A DNA stretch of 64,000 nucleotides from positions 954,400-1,018,399 of the forward strand of contig NZ_JAVFWO010000001.1 of assembly GCF_031085295.1 (NCBI RefSeq). Direction: 5' to 3'. The stretch comes from Microbacterium psychrotolerans. GTDB lineage: Bacteria; Actinomycetota; Actinomycetes; Actinomycetales; Microbacteriaceae. The notes beneath the pieces are model-generated. The model searched no databases and was not told the origin of the DNA. It saw only the letters and a list, made by a program, of their open reading frames with translations. Positions 39,098 to 46,976 of this stretch are shown piece by piece. The stretch's first letter is position 1; every line of letters begins with the position of its first letter. A program made the translations under genes and the position numbers.

Positions 39098-40012
39098 TCA
39101 GGCGTCGCTCGCGCAGCGGAAGCCGATGTGCGACATGCCGGTGTCCTCGGCCTGGGGGGAGCGCGCGGCCGGCCGGAAGCGCAGGCAGTACTCGGGCGAG
39201 CACAGGTGCGAACCGCCCTTGAGCACGCGGCGCGGGATGGACGGGAAGCCCTCCTGGGCGCTCGCCGCCGCCAGCAGGTTGGCCCGCTTGCCGGCGTCCA
39301 CCGGCTTGTCCGAGAGACGCAGGTGCCGCGGCGTGTAGAAGTCGGTCGTCCACTCCCAGACGTTGCCGGTCATGTCGTAGAGCCCGTAGCCGTTCGGCGG
39401 GTACGAGCCGACCGGCGCAGCATCGCCGACGCCCTGGTTGTCGTATGGAAAACGCCCGAGCCACGAGTTCGCCTGGGCCACGCCCTCCGGGTACGGCTCG
39501 TCGCCCCACGCGAAGCGCCGGCCGTCGAGCCCGCCGCGGGCGGCGTACTCGTGCTCGGCCTCGGTCGGCAGGCGCAGCCCCGCCCACTCGGCGTAGGCCG
39601 TGGCGTCTTCGAAGGCGATGTGCACCACCGGATGCCGCAGCCTGTCGTCGATGGACGATCCGGGTCCGAACGGCTGACGCCAGGAGGCGCCCGCCTCCCA
39701 CCGCCACCAGTTGCGCCAGTCGCGCAGGTCGACGGGGCCGGGGGTGGGAGTGAAGACCATCGCCCCGGGCGAGAGCGAGGCGACATCGGCGCCCGGGAAG
39801 TTCGCAGGGTCGAGCTCTCGCTCGGCGACGGTGACGTAGCCGGTGTCGTCGACGAACGCGGCGTACTGGGCGTTGGTCACCGCATACCGGTCGATCCGGA
39901 AGGGAGCGACCACGCGCTCGTGCACCGGCTTCTCGTCGGGGTAGAAGTCCTCCGACCCCATCCGGAACACGCCGCCGTCGAGCTGCACCTGGTCGTGTGT
40001 CGGCGAAGTCAC
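39098..40012 (-). CDS. Formylglycine-generating enzyme
   Basis: Protein of 304 residues with the full FGE-sulfatase (SUMF1-like) domain: FRMGSEDFYPDEKPVHERVV start, FRIDRYAVTNAQYAAFV, RLPTEAEHEYAARGGLDGRR and GNVWEWTTDFYTP. KGGSHLCSPEYCLRFRPAAR contains Cys271 and Cys276, five apart as in the copper-binding catalytic pair of true FGEs. It should therefore oxidise a Cys to formylglycine in a CxPxR target. No sulfatase is encoded in the window. GTG 40012 has TACGGT six bases upstream (leaderless). Confidence 0.9.
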   Translation of the reverse strand: MTSPTHDQVQLDGGVFRMGSEDFYPDEKPVHERVVAPFRIDRYAVTNAQYAAFVDDTGYVTVAERELDPANFPGADVASLSPGAMVFTPTPGPVDLRDWRNWWRWEAGASWRQPFGPGSSIDDRLRHPVVHIAFEDATAYAEWAGLRLPTEAEHEYAARGGLDGRRFAWGDEPYPEGVAQANSWLGRFPYDNQGVGDAAPVGSYPPNGYGLYDMTGNVWEWTTDFYTPRHLRLSDKPVDAGKRANLLAAASAQEGFPSIPRRVLKGGSHLCSPEYCLRFRPAARSPQAEDTGMSHIGFRCASDA

Positions 40013-40046
40013 GGCTCCACCGTAGCCCGGTGTGGGAGGGGGGTGC

Positions 40047-40073
40047 CCGGATCAGGGCCGCGACCTGATCCGG
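40047..40073. terminator. Terminator after the GAP-family gene
   Basis: CCGGATCAGG (40047-40056) and CCTGATCCGG (40064-40073) form a perfect 10-base stem with a 7-base loop, directly past the stop of the leftward gene. Confidence 0.75.
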
Positions 40074-40074
40074 A

Positions 40075-40746
40075 TCAGAAGCTGCCGATGCCCTTGCCGA
40101 TGATCGCGACGGCGATGACCAGGAGCAGCACGGCCATGATGACGGCGTTCTCCTTCGCGAGCCAGCCGCGCAGGGCGTCGAGGGGGCCGCGCAGCTTCTC
40201 GGCGGCGATGAGGTAGCCGACGACGGGGACGAGGACGGTGGATGCCGCGATCAGCGTGAAGACCGCGATCACGACCACGATCGAGCCGGCATCGAGGCCG
40301 GCTGCCCCGATCGTCACCCCGGCGCTGGCCGCGAGGAGCAGGTTCTTCGGGTTGGCGGCCGACAGCAGGAATCCGAGGCCCACGGCCTTGGGGAAGGTGA
40401 TCGTGTCGATCGCCTGCATCCACTTCGGCAGAGCCGGCTCCGCGCCCGCCTGGGGCCGGCCGCGCCACTGTCGCAGCGCGAGGAGCAGGAGCAGGATGCC
40501 GAGGACGAGCTGGATGACGCCCTTGATCGGCTGTGACGTGTCCTCGTCCGCCTCGGGGAGCACCGACGACAGCAGGGTGAAGACCGTCACCGCGACGACG
40601 ATGCCGACCACCCACCCGAGCAGGAATCCGGTGCCGGTCACCCGCGCTTTCGGGGACAGCAGCATCAGGATGGCCGCGATGATCGGGATCGGGCTGATCG
40701 CGACACCGAGGGCGAGCGTGAGGATGTCTCCGATGACGGCGCCCAT
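40075..40746 (-). CDS. GAP-family (Sap/GAP) six-helix membrane protein
   Basis: Protein of 223 residues with six hydrophobic segments. The start MGAVIGDILTLALGVAISPI followed by PIIAAILMLLS and the later GFLLSAANPKNLLLAASAG match the GAP (Sap) family of LysE-like membrane proteins linked to export of peptidoglycolipid or small molecules in mycobacteria. Substrate unknown. AGGAGG precedes the ATG. Ends at a perfect hairpin. Confidence 0.8.
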   Translation of the reverse strand: MGAVIGDILTLALGVAISPIPIIAAILMLLSPKARVTGTGFLLGWVVGIVVAVTVFTLLSSVLPEADEDTSQPIKGVIQLVLGILLLLLALRQWRGRPQAGAEPALPKWMQAIDTITFPKAVGLGFLLSAANPKNLLLAASAGVTIGAAGLDAGSIVVVIAVFTLIAASTVLVPVVGYLIAAEKLRGPLDALRGWLAKENAVIMAVLLLVIAVAIIGKGIGSF

Positions 40747-40806
40747 GGGCGTGGCCTCCTGGGAGTGGAGCGATGCGGACGTGGCTACCGTACCGGCCTG
40801 CCGCGC

Positions 40807-41643
40807 TCAGGCGCCGTTGATGCGATCCCGCCACTCCAGCAGGGGCGTGAGTGGCGAGAGGTCGTAGTCGGGGCCGTCGATCGCCGGGATGATGAGGCGG
40901 AAGCCCAGCTCGTACAGGCGGGGCGCGGCATCCGTCTCGAGAAGCGGGCCGAAGCCGCGGATGGTGTAGCCCGTCGACAGTTCGATCTCGGCAGGATCGC
41001 GGCCTTCTCGCGCGCACCATTCGTGCAGCACCCCGATCTTGTGCGGCATGTCGTCGAGCCGCGTGAAGGTGTGCCAGATGTCGGCGTGCTGCGCGACCAT
41101 CCGCAGCGTCTTGCGCTCGCCCTGGCCGCCGATGAGGATCGGGATCCGCCGGGTGGGCGCGGGGTTGAGCCGCTCCCAGCGCGAGCGGATGCGCGACAGA
41201 TCGTCGGCGAGGGCGTCCAAGCGTGAGCCGACCGTGCCGAACTCGAAGCCGTACTCGTCGTAGTCGGGCTGTGCCCAGCCCGATCCGGTGCCGAAGATGA
41301 GCCGGCCGGTGCCGGTCGCGCGGGCGCTGATGTGGTCGACCGTGCGGGCCATGTCGGCCTGCAGGTCGGGGTTGCGGTACGAGCTGCAGTTGACCAGCGG
41401 GCCGAGTTCGACGCGTTCCGTCTGCTCCGCGAGCGCGGCGAGCACCGTCCACGCCTCGAAATGCTCGGCGTCCATCGGCTCGGTGAGCGGGAAGAAGTGG
41501 TCCCAGTTGAAGATCGCGTCGACGCCGAGATCCTCCGCGCGCAGCACGGCGTCGCGGTACGCGGTGTACGAGGCATGCTGCGGCGCCAGCTGCACGCCGA
41601 TCCGCAGCGGGCGATGGGCAGCGGGATGCCGGGGCTCGGTCAC
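40807..41643 (-). CDS. LLM-class F420-dependent oxidoreductase
   Basis: Protein of 278 residues with the luciferase-like TIM barrel: RIGVQLAPQHASYTAYRDAV start, GVDAIFNWDHFFPLTEPMDA (typical of F420 enzymes of the MSMEG_2906 type), LGPLVNCSSYRNPDLQADMA, and RIPILIGGQGERKTLRMVAQ with the phosphate-binding GGxGE. The cofactor is inferred from family resemblance; FMN is the alternative. GTG 41643 was chosen from the alignment start. The next leftward gene upstream, a hypothetical protein, ends 14 bases before. Confidence 0.85.
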   Translation of the reverse strand: MTEPRHPAAHRPLRIGVQLAPQHASYTAYRDAVLRAEDLGVDAIFNWDHFFPLTEPMDAEHFEAWTVLAALAEQTERVELGPLVNCSSYRNPDLQADMARTVDHISARATGTGRLIFGTGSGWAQPDYDEYGFEFGTVGSRLDALADDLSRIRSRWERLNPAPTRRIPILIGGQGERKTLRMVAQHADIWHTFTRLDDMPHKIGVLHEWCAREGRDPAEIELSTGYTIRGFGPLLETDAAPRLYELGFRLIIPAIDGPDYDLSPLTPLLEWRDRINGA

Positions 41644-41657
41644 GTCTGAGGACCCCG

Positions 41658-42275
41658 TCAGCTCTTCGGCTCGATGCGCAGCACCTCGGGCGACTCGCCG
41701 ACCGACAGGTCGTCGACGATCCGCAGGGTGCGCGCGAGGTCGTCGACGCTGCCGATCACGGTGCCGAAGCGCTCGCGGTCCGAGCACACCGCCGTCACCG
41801 TCACGAAGTGCGTGCCCGTGTCCCACGTGTAGGTCGCGAAGGGCGGCGTGCGCGGGTCGGGCGGCAGCGACAGCTCGAGCTTCTCGCCGACCCCCAGATA
41901 CGGGTTGCGGAACGACTCGGTGTCGTCGTACTCCATGGGCATCATCGCGCGGGCCGCCCGCAGGTCGTTCGTCGCCTGCTGCACCTGCGCCATCACGACG
42001 ACGAGCTCGGCGTCGGCCTTCCACACCCAGACGAGCACGCGGCCGGCGGCCTTGCGCATGAGGAAGGGGGCGGCCTGACTCATCGCCCACGCCGCGACGC
42101 CGCTCCCGGGGCGGGGACCCGCGGTCGCTGAGCCCGTCGGACCGGCCATCGCCGTGCCGGCCTGTCCGAGCAGCATCCGTATCGCCGCCTTGCGGTGGCG
42201 GCGCCCGCGGAAGCCGAGCGACTCGGTCACGGGAACCCAGAGGTTGGGGTCGGCATCGGCCTGCAAACGGGGCAT
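41658..42275 (-). CDS. Hypothetical protein, soluble
   Basis: Protein of 205 residues with no family I recognise. It begins MPRLQADADPNLWVPVTESL, has an Ala/Gly-rich middle with KAAGRVLVWVWKADAELVVV, and a C-terminal beta-rich half (FATYTWDTGTHFVTVTAVCS). TACGCT lies exactly six bases before ATG 42275, so the gene is leaderless and real. Runs into the LLM oxidoreductase gene, 14 bases apart, and may be co-transcribed with it. Confidence 0.65.
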   Translation of the reverse strand: MPRLQADADPNLWVPVTESLGFRGRRHRKAAIRMLLGQAGTAMAGPTGSATAGPRPGSGVAAWAMSQAAPFLMRKAAGRVLVWVWKADAELVVVMAQVQQATNDLRAARAMMPMEYDDTESFRNPYLGVGEKLELSLPPDPRTPPFATYTWDTGTHFVTVTAVCSDRERFGTVIGSVDDLARTLRIVDDLSVGESPEVLRIEPKS

Positions 42276-42400
42276 GCGACCAGCGTACGTGCCGGGTCCG
42301 GCGCGTTCCTGGAGAGCCCCCGGGAAGCCTCGGGTACAGTGGATCCGCGCGGCGACCAGCCCCCCGCCGCCCGCCCGCCGCACAGACAGGCCCCAACCCC

Positions 42401-43612
42401 GTGACCGATCCTGCGACGCCCGAAGACATCCCCGCCGCGACCCCTCGCCCCTTGAAGATCGTCATCGGCGCCGACACGTTCCTTCCCCACGTCAACGGCG
42501 CCGCGCGCTTCGCCGAGCGTCTCGCCGCCGGCCTGGTGGGCCGCGGCCACGAGGTGCATGTGATGGCCCCCAGCAAGACGCACCGGGAGCACGGCACGTT
42601 CACCGAGGTCATCGAGGGACAGCCGATGACGATGCACCGGCTGCCGTCATGGCGCTGGTACCCCCACGACTGGCTCACGTTCGTCATGCCGTTCCGCTCG
42701 AAGCACTACGCGCGCCGCGTGCTCGACGAGGTGAAGCCCGACGTGGTGCACAGCCAGTCGCACATCGTGATCGGGCGCGGCCTCACCCGCGAAGCGCGCA
42801 AGCGCGGCATCCCGGTCATCGCGACCAATCACGTCATGGCCGAGAACGTGCTCGACTTCACCGTGCTCCCCGCCTCGTGGACGCGGTACGCGGTCAAGCT
42901 CGCGTGGCAGGACGCGGAGCGCACGTTCAAGATGACGCGGGCCGTCACCACCCCCACGCGCAAGGCCGCCGAATTCCTCGAGCGCACGATCGACATCCAG
43001 GGCGTCATCCCCGTCAGCTGCGGCATCGAGGCTTCGAACTACACCGCCGACCTCTCGCCGCGCGACGCGCACCGCCTGGTGTTCGTGGGACGCCTCACCA
43101 CCGAGAAGCAGATCGACGTCGTGCTGCGTGCGATCGCGCAGCTCGACCCGGCGCTCGACGTGCGGTTCGACATCGTGGGCAGCGGTGACCAGCGCCGCAA
43201 CCTCGAGGCGCTCACCTCGGACCTCGGTCTCACCGACCGCGTGCACTTCCACGGACACACCACCGATGAGGAGCTGCGGTCGTTCCTGACGAACGCGAGC
43301 CTCTTCGTGATCGCCTCGATCGCCGAGCTGCAGTCGATCGCGACGATGGAGGCGATGGCGTCGGGACTGCCGATCGTCGCCGCCGACGCCGTGGCGCTCC
43401 CGCACCTCGTGCACGACGGCGAGAACGGCTACCTCTTCCGCCCCGGCGACGTCGACGATCTCGCCGCCAAGCTGACGACGGTGCTCACCCAGACGCCCGA
43501 GGAGCGCGAGCGCATGCAGCTCGCTTCGCTCGAAGGCGTCAAGGTGCACGACATGCGGCGCACGCTCGACACGTTCGAGGCGCTGTACCGCGACGAACCG
43601 CTGCCCGAGTAG
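42401..43612 (+). CDS. GT4 glycosyltransferase (glycolipid/mannosyl type)
   Basis: Cytoplasmic or peripheral membrane enzyme of 403 residues, GT-B fold. The N-terminal GADTFLPHVNGAARFAERLA pattern and VVHSQSHIVIGRGL match lipid-directed GT4 enzymes. The donor-binding domain has VFVGRLTTEKQ and the E-x7-E motif (ELQSIATME). Such enzymes build phosphatidylinositol mannosides or diacylglycerol glycolipids in actinobacteria. GTG 42401; the nearest promoter-like hexamer is TACAGT at 42335, so this one has a leader. The second GT4 begins 5 bases after its stop. Confidence 0.85.
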   Translation: MTDPATPEDIPAATPRPLKIVIGADTFLPHVNGAARFAERLAAGLVGRGHEVHVMAPSKTHREHGTFTEVIEGQPMTMHRLPSWRWYPHDWLTFVMPFRSKHYARRVLDEVKPDVVHSQSHIVIGRGLTREARKRGIPVIATNHVMAENVLDFTVLPASWTRYAVKLAWQDAERTFKMTRAVTTPTRKAAEFLERTIDIQGVIPVSCGIEASNYTADLSPRDAHRLVFVGRLTTEKQIDVVLRAIAQLDPALDVRFDIVGSGDQRRNLEALTSDLGLTDRVHFHGHTTDEELRSFLTNASLFVIASIAELQSIATMEAMASGLPIVAADAVALPHLVHDGENGYLFRPGDVDDLAAKLTTVLTQTPEERERMQLASLEGVKVHDMRRTLDTFEALYRDEPLPE

Positions 43613-43617
43613 CCGCC

Positions 43618-45012
43618 GTGCACGTCGTGATGTTCGGCGACCAGCACGTCGAGTCCCTCGGCGGGGCGCAGGTCTCGATGCGGCTGCAGCGGCGCTTCCT
43701 CGAGAAGGCGGGGCACACGGTCACGATCGTCGCGCCGGCGATGCATGGCGCGCGGGCGCGCGCCGGCGCACGGCTGCTGAGCGAGCCGGAGAGACGAAGC
43801 GCCGATCCTTCGTACCTGGATCTGCCCTCGGTCCCGATCACGCTCGACCGCGAGTACTCGATGACGTGGCCCGGACGCCGCACGGATCGATGGCTGGATG
43901 CCGCGCTCCGGCGTCGCATCCGCGAGACCGGGCGCCCTCCGGTCGACGTCGTCCATGTGCAGGCCGACTTCTGGGGCGCATTCATCGGCCATCGGTTCGC
44001 GGAGCGCCACGGGTTTCCGGTGGTGCACACCATGCACAACCGGGTAGACGTGGGCATCGAGGCGACGGCGCCCTTCCCCGGGCTGGTGCTGCGCGTGCTG
44101 AACGCCTGGCAGCGTCGGGCGCTCGGGGTCTTGAGGGAGGGCGAGCCGGTCGGACGCGACGGCTGGGCGTACCTGCGACGGTTCGCGGGCCGGTCGGACG
44201 CCGTCACTGCTCCGTCGTCGCACTTCGCCGGGCGGCTCGAGGCTCAGCGGGCGGTGCCAGGTGGCCGCCGCGCGGCGGCATCGCACCTCGGCGCGTCGCC
44301 GACCGTGCCCGCGGTCGACGTGATCTGGAACGGCATCGACGACGACGTGCTCGATGAGGTGCTCGCCGCCTCACCCGATGCGAAGGCACTGCTCGGTGAC
44401 ACGACACGCAGGGGCGCGACATCCGTCGCCGGCGCATCGGACGAATCTGTCCGTCTTTCCGCGCGCGCGCCGGGACCGCCGCGGTTCGTCTGGCTCGGGC
44501 GCATGAGCCCCGAGAAGCGCCTGCTCCCCTTCCTCGAGGCGCTCGCGGCGTCGGGAATCGAGGCCGGGGTCGAGATCATCGGCGGCGGTGGGCAGCTGCG
44601 TGCGGCGCGGCGCCTGGTCGAGAACCTGCGCCCCCGCGCCGATGTGGTGTTCTCGGGACGGATGCCCTACGCCCAGACGCTCCGCCGCATCGCCGCCGCC
44701 GACGCCGTCGTGCAGACCTCGATCGGCTTCGAGACCCAGGGCATGACGATCTTCGAGGCCGCCTCGCTCGGGACCCCGGCGGTGGTGAGCGACCCCGACC
44801 TCGCGGCCGAGCTCGGAACGGGCTTCTGGGCGGTCGGCGACGGCGTGACGGCGGACCCGTCGGTCGCCGCGCTGGCCGACGCGCTGCGAAAGGCGGCATC
44901 CGACATCGCCGCCGGAACGGCGCGTCAGCCCGATCCGTCGGTCCGCGAGCGGTTCCGTCAGTCGTCGCGGACCGCCGCGATGATCGAGGTCTACCAGCGC
45001 ATCATCGTCTGA
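43618..45012 (+). CDS. GT4 glycosyltransferase (second of pair)
   Basis: Enzyme of 464 residues. MHVVMFGDQHVESLGGAQVS is the N-terminal GT-B strand-loop. DVVHVQADFWGAFIGHRFAE and the donor domain with FVWLGRMSPEKRLLPFLEAL and E-x7-E (FETQGMTIFE) follow. Two stretches of about 25 residues (around 205-225 and 265-285) look like low-complexity insertions relative to ordinary GT4 enzymes. Begins 5 bases after the first GT4, so the pair likely acts in sequence on one glycolipid or glycan. Confidence 0.83.
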   Translation: MHVVMFGDQHVESLGGAQVSMRLQRRFLEKAGHTVTIVAPAMHGARARAGARLLSEPERRSADPSYLDLPSVPITLDREYSMTWPGRRTDRWLDAALRRRIRETGRPPVDVVHVQADFWGAFIGHRFAERHGFPVVHTMHNRVDVGIEATAPFPGLVLRVLNAWQRRALGVLREGEPVGRDGWAYLRRFAGRSDAVTAPSSHFAGRLEAQRAVPGGRRAAASHLGASPTVPAVDVIWNGIDDDVLDEVLAASPDAKALLGDTTRRGATSVAGASDESVRLSARAPGPPRFVWLGRMSPEKRLLPFLEALAASGIEAGVEIIGGGGQLRAARRLVENLRPRADVVFSGRMPYAQTLRRIAAADAVVQTSIGFETQGMTIFEAASLGTPAVVSDPDLAAELGTGFWAVGDGVTADPSVAALADALRKAASDIAAGTARQPDPSVRERFRQSSRTAAMIEVYQRIIV

Positions 45013-45041
45013 TCTTCTGGGGAGGGCGCAGAGGGCGCCGG

Positions 45042-45158
45042 TCAAGGGAGGCGGGTGCGGTCGGTGGGAATCCGACGGTAGCCGTCGGTGCGAAGGGCGG
45101 CGATCGTCGAGGAGAGCGCCACCGCGGACAGTGCTGCGAGAAGAATCACCATGAACAT
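45042..45158 (-). CDS. Small single-helix membrane protein (38 aa)
   Basis: A 38-residue reading frame: MFMVILLAALSAVALSSTIA as one transmembrane helix, then a basic tail (RTDGYRRIPTDRTRLP). TAGCGT lies seven bases before ATG 45158, the leaderless layout seen elsewhere, and the codons fit a gene. Similar short proteins with a DGYRR-type tail occur in Microbacteriaceae as far as I recall. Divergent from the GlxA-type regulator. Function unknown. Confidence 0.6.
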   Translation of the reverse strand: MFMVILLAALSAVALSSTIAALRTDGYRRIPTDRTRLP

Positions 45159-45185
45159 GGCAGAAACGCTACGCTTGCGGGAGAA

Positions 45186-45201
45186 CTGCCACGAGTGGCA
45201 G
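45186..45201. promoter_or_regulatory. Perfect 16-base palindrome upstream of the GlxA regulator
   Basis: CTGCCAC-GA-GTGGCAG. Further AGCCAC and CTGCCAC copies follow in the same direction before the ATG at 45246, which suggests a cluster of binding sites. Confidence 0.65.
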
Positions 45202-45245
45202 AATAGCCACGAATCGCAGGAAAACTGCCACACACGGAGGTCCGC

Positions 45246-46268
45246 ATGCACACCGTCGCCTGCATCGTCACGGACGGCTTCGCGCCGTTCGAGTTCGGGG
45301 TCGCCTGCGAGGCCTTCGGTCTCGATCGCTCGGATGACGGCATCCCGAGCTTCGACTTCCGTGTCGTGACGCCCGATCCCGGCGTCGTGGAATCGAAGAT
45401 GGGCTTCTCGATCAACGTCCACGAGGACTTGTCGTTCGCCTACGAGGCGGACCTCGTCGTCGTGTCGCCGGTGCCCCACCAGTACTGGGGCCGCATCGAC
45501 GAGCGTGTGCTCGACGTGATCCGGGCGGCGGTCGCCCGCGGCGCGTGGGTGCTGAGCGTGTGCAGCGGGTCGTTCGTGGTCGCCGCAGCAGGGGTGCTCG
45601 ACGGGCGCCGTGCGACCACCCACTGGATGTACGCGAAGAAGATGAAAGAGATGTACCCGTCCATCGACGTCGACCCCGACGTGCTCTACGTGCAGGACGG
45701 CCGCATCATCACGAGCGCCGGCACGGCAGCCGGCCTCGACGCGTGCCTGCACCTGCTGCGTCAGGAGCTCGGCGCCGAGCTGACGAACATCATCGCCCGC
45801 CGCATGGTCGTTCCGCCGCAGCGGGACGGCGGACAGGCGCAGTTCATCGCCAACCCCCTGCCGGCCACCACCTCCCTCTCGCTCGCACCGGTGACCGATT
45901 GGATGCTCGACAACCTGCGTCTCGAGCTCACCGTCGACCAGCTCGCCGCCAAGGCCCACATGTCGCCGCGCACGTTCGCCCGCCGGTTCAAGGCCGACCA
46001 CGGCGCGACGCCGGCCGCGTGGCTCGCACGCCAGCGCATCATCCACGCGCAGCGCCTCCTCGAGAAGACGGACCTCGGGCTCGACCGCATCGCCTACGAG
46101 AGCGGCTTCGGCTCGGCCGCCGTGCTGCGGCAGAACTTCGCCCGCGTGCTCGGCACCACCCCGACCGCGTATCGCTCGCGGTTCGCGTGCAACGACGACC
46201 ACACGGCCGATGCCCCGGCCTCCGTCGAAGCGGTGGCCGAGGCATCGATGCTCGAGTCCGTGGCGTGA
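45246..46268 (+). CDS. GlxA-family transcriptional regulator (DJ-1/PfpI plus AraC)
   Basis: Protein of 340 residues. The N-terminal DJ-1/PfpI domain (TVACIVTDGFAPFEFGVACE to LLRQELG) contains VCSGSF with the nucleophile-elbow Cys. The C-terminal AraC helix-turn-helix pair reads LTVDQLAAKAHMSPRTFARR and LDRIAYESGFGSAAVLRQNF. CGGAGG precedes ATG 45246. Effector unknown. Upstream palindromic CTGCCAC repeats may be its own binding sites and may also control the small divergent membrane protein. Confidence 0.9.
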   Translation: MHTVACIVTDGFAPFEFGVACEAFGLDRSDDGIPSFDFRVVTPDPGVVESKMGFSINVHEDLSFAYEADLVVVSPVPHQYWGRIDERVLDVIRAAVARGAWVLSVCSGSFVVAAAGVLDGRRATTHWMYAKKMKEMYPSIDVDPDVLYVQDGRIITSAGTAAGLDACLHLLRQELGAELTNIIARRMVVPPQRDGGQAQFIANPLPATTSLSLAPVTDWMLDNLRLELTVDQLAAKAHMSPRTFARRFKADHGATPAAWLARQRIIHAQRLLEKTDLGLDRIAYESGFGSAAVLRQNFARVLGTTPTAYRSRFACNDDHTADAPASVEAVAEASMLESVA

Positions 46269-46304
46269 CCCGGGCGGAGCCGGCGGCTCCGCCCATTCGC
46301 GCTG

Positions 46305-46718
46305 CTATGCGCGGCGTGCGTCGATCTCGCGTCCGTGGACGGTGAGCGCGTAGATCACGATCACGTCGAGGGCGAGCACCGCCAGCGACAGCCATGGCTG
46401 CGCGGCGATGAGCGAGAGCTGGCCGATCGCGTTGATCGCGACGAGCACGATCGCGGTGATGCGCGCCCACTTCGCGCCGCCCAGCAGCGCGATGCCGACG
46501 AGGATCAGCAGCACGCCGGCGATGAGGTGCCACCAGCCCCAGCCCTGGATGTTCACCGAGAAGAGCCCGGCGTCACCCACGAAGTAGGCGGTGTCGGGAC
46601 CGATGAGAGCCTGCAGGCCGTGGAAGGCGTCGATGGCGCCCGTGACGATCAGGACGACGGCGGCGAAGACGCCCCATCCTGCCCAGCCCGTCGGGGCGGT
46701 GGTGTTGGTGTCGGTCAT
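46305..46718 (-). CDS. DUF7144-like four-helix membrane protein
   Basis: Protein of 137 residues with four hydrophobic segments. TGWAGWGVFAAVVLIVTGAI and SVNIQGWGWWHLIAGVLLIL are the characteristic Trp-rich segments of this small actinobacterial membrane family of unknown function. GAAGGGA precedes the ATG. The 258 bases upstream, to the SulP gene, contain no other feature I can support. Confidence 0.75.
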   Translation of the reverse strand: MTDTNTTAPTGWAGWGVFAAVVLIVTGAIDAFHGLQALIGPDTAYFVGDAGLFSVNIQGWGWWHLIAGVLLILVGIALLGGAKWARITAIVLVAINAIGQLSLIAAQPWLSLAVLALDVIVIYALTVHGREIDARRA

Positions 46719-46976
46719 GAGAGATCCCTTCGATTCGGCGAGAAACCGGCGCGGTTGAGACGAACCCGGTCCGCGCCACAGGGGTGCTGTTCAGCACTTG
46801 CGGCACACACTAGCGAACCTGGGAGAATCCTGAGTGCTTTTCTTTCCCGGCCCCCGCGTACGGCGTCATCAGAGGTCGCACGGCGTCATCGACGAGCGGC
46901 AGGGGCCGCGTCCGCGTGTCGGGCCGCGGTGAAGGATGTGGGGTGGAATCCTCCCGCCTTCGTTAGCGTGAGACCC

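Noticed and set aside
45184..45234. CRISPR-like repeats
   Set aside because: The CTGCCAC copies are short, unevenly spaced and have no spacers of constant length; an operator cluster fits better.
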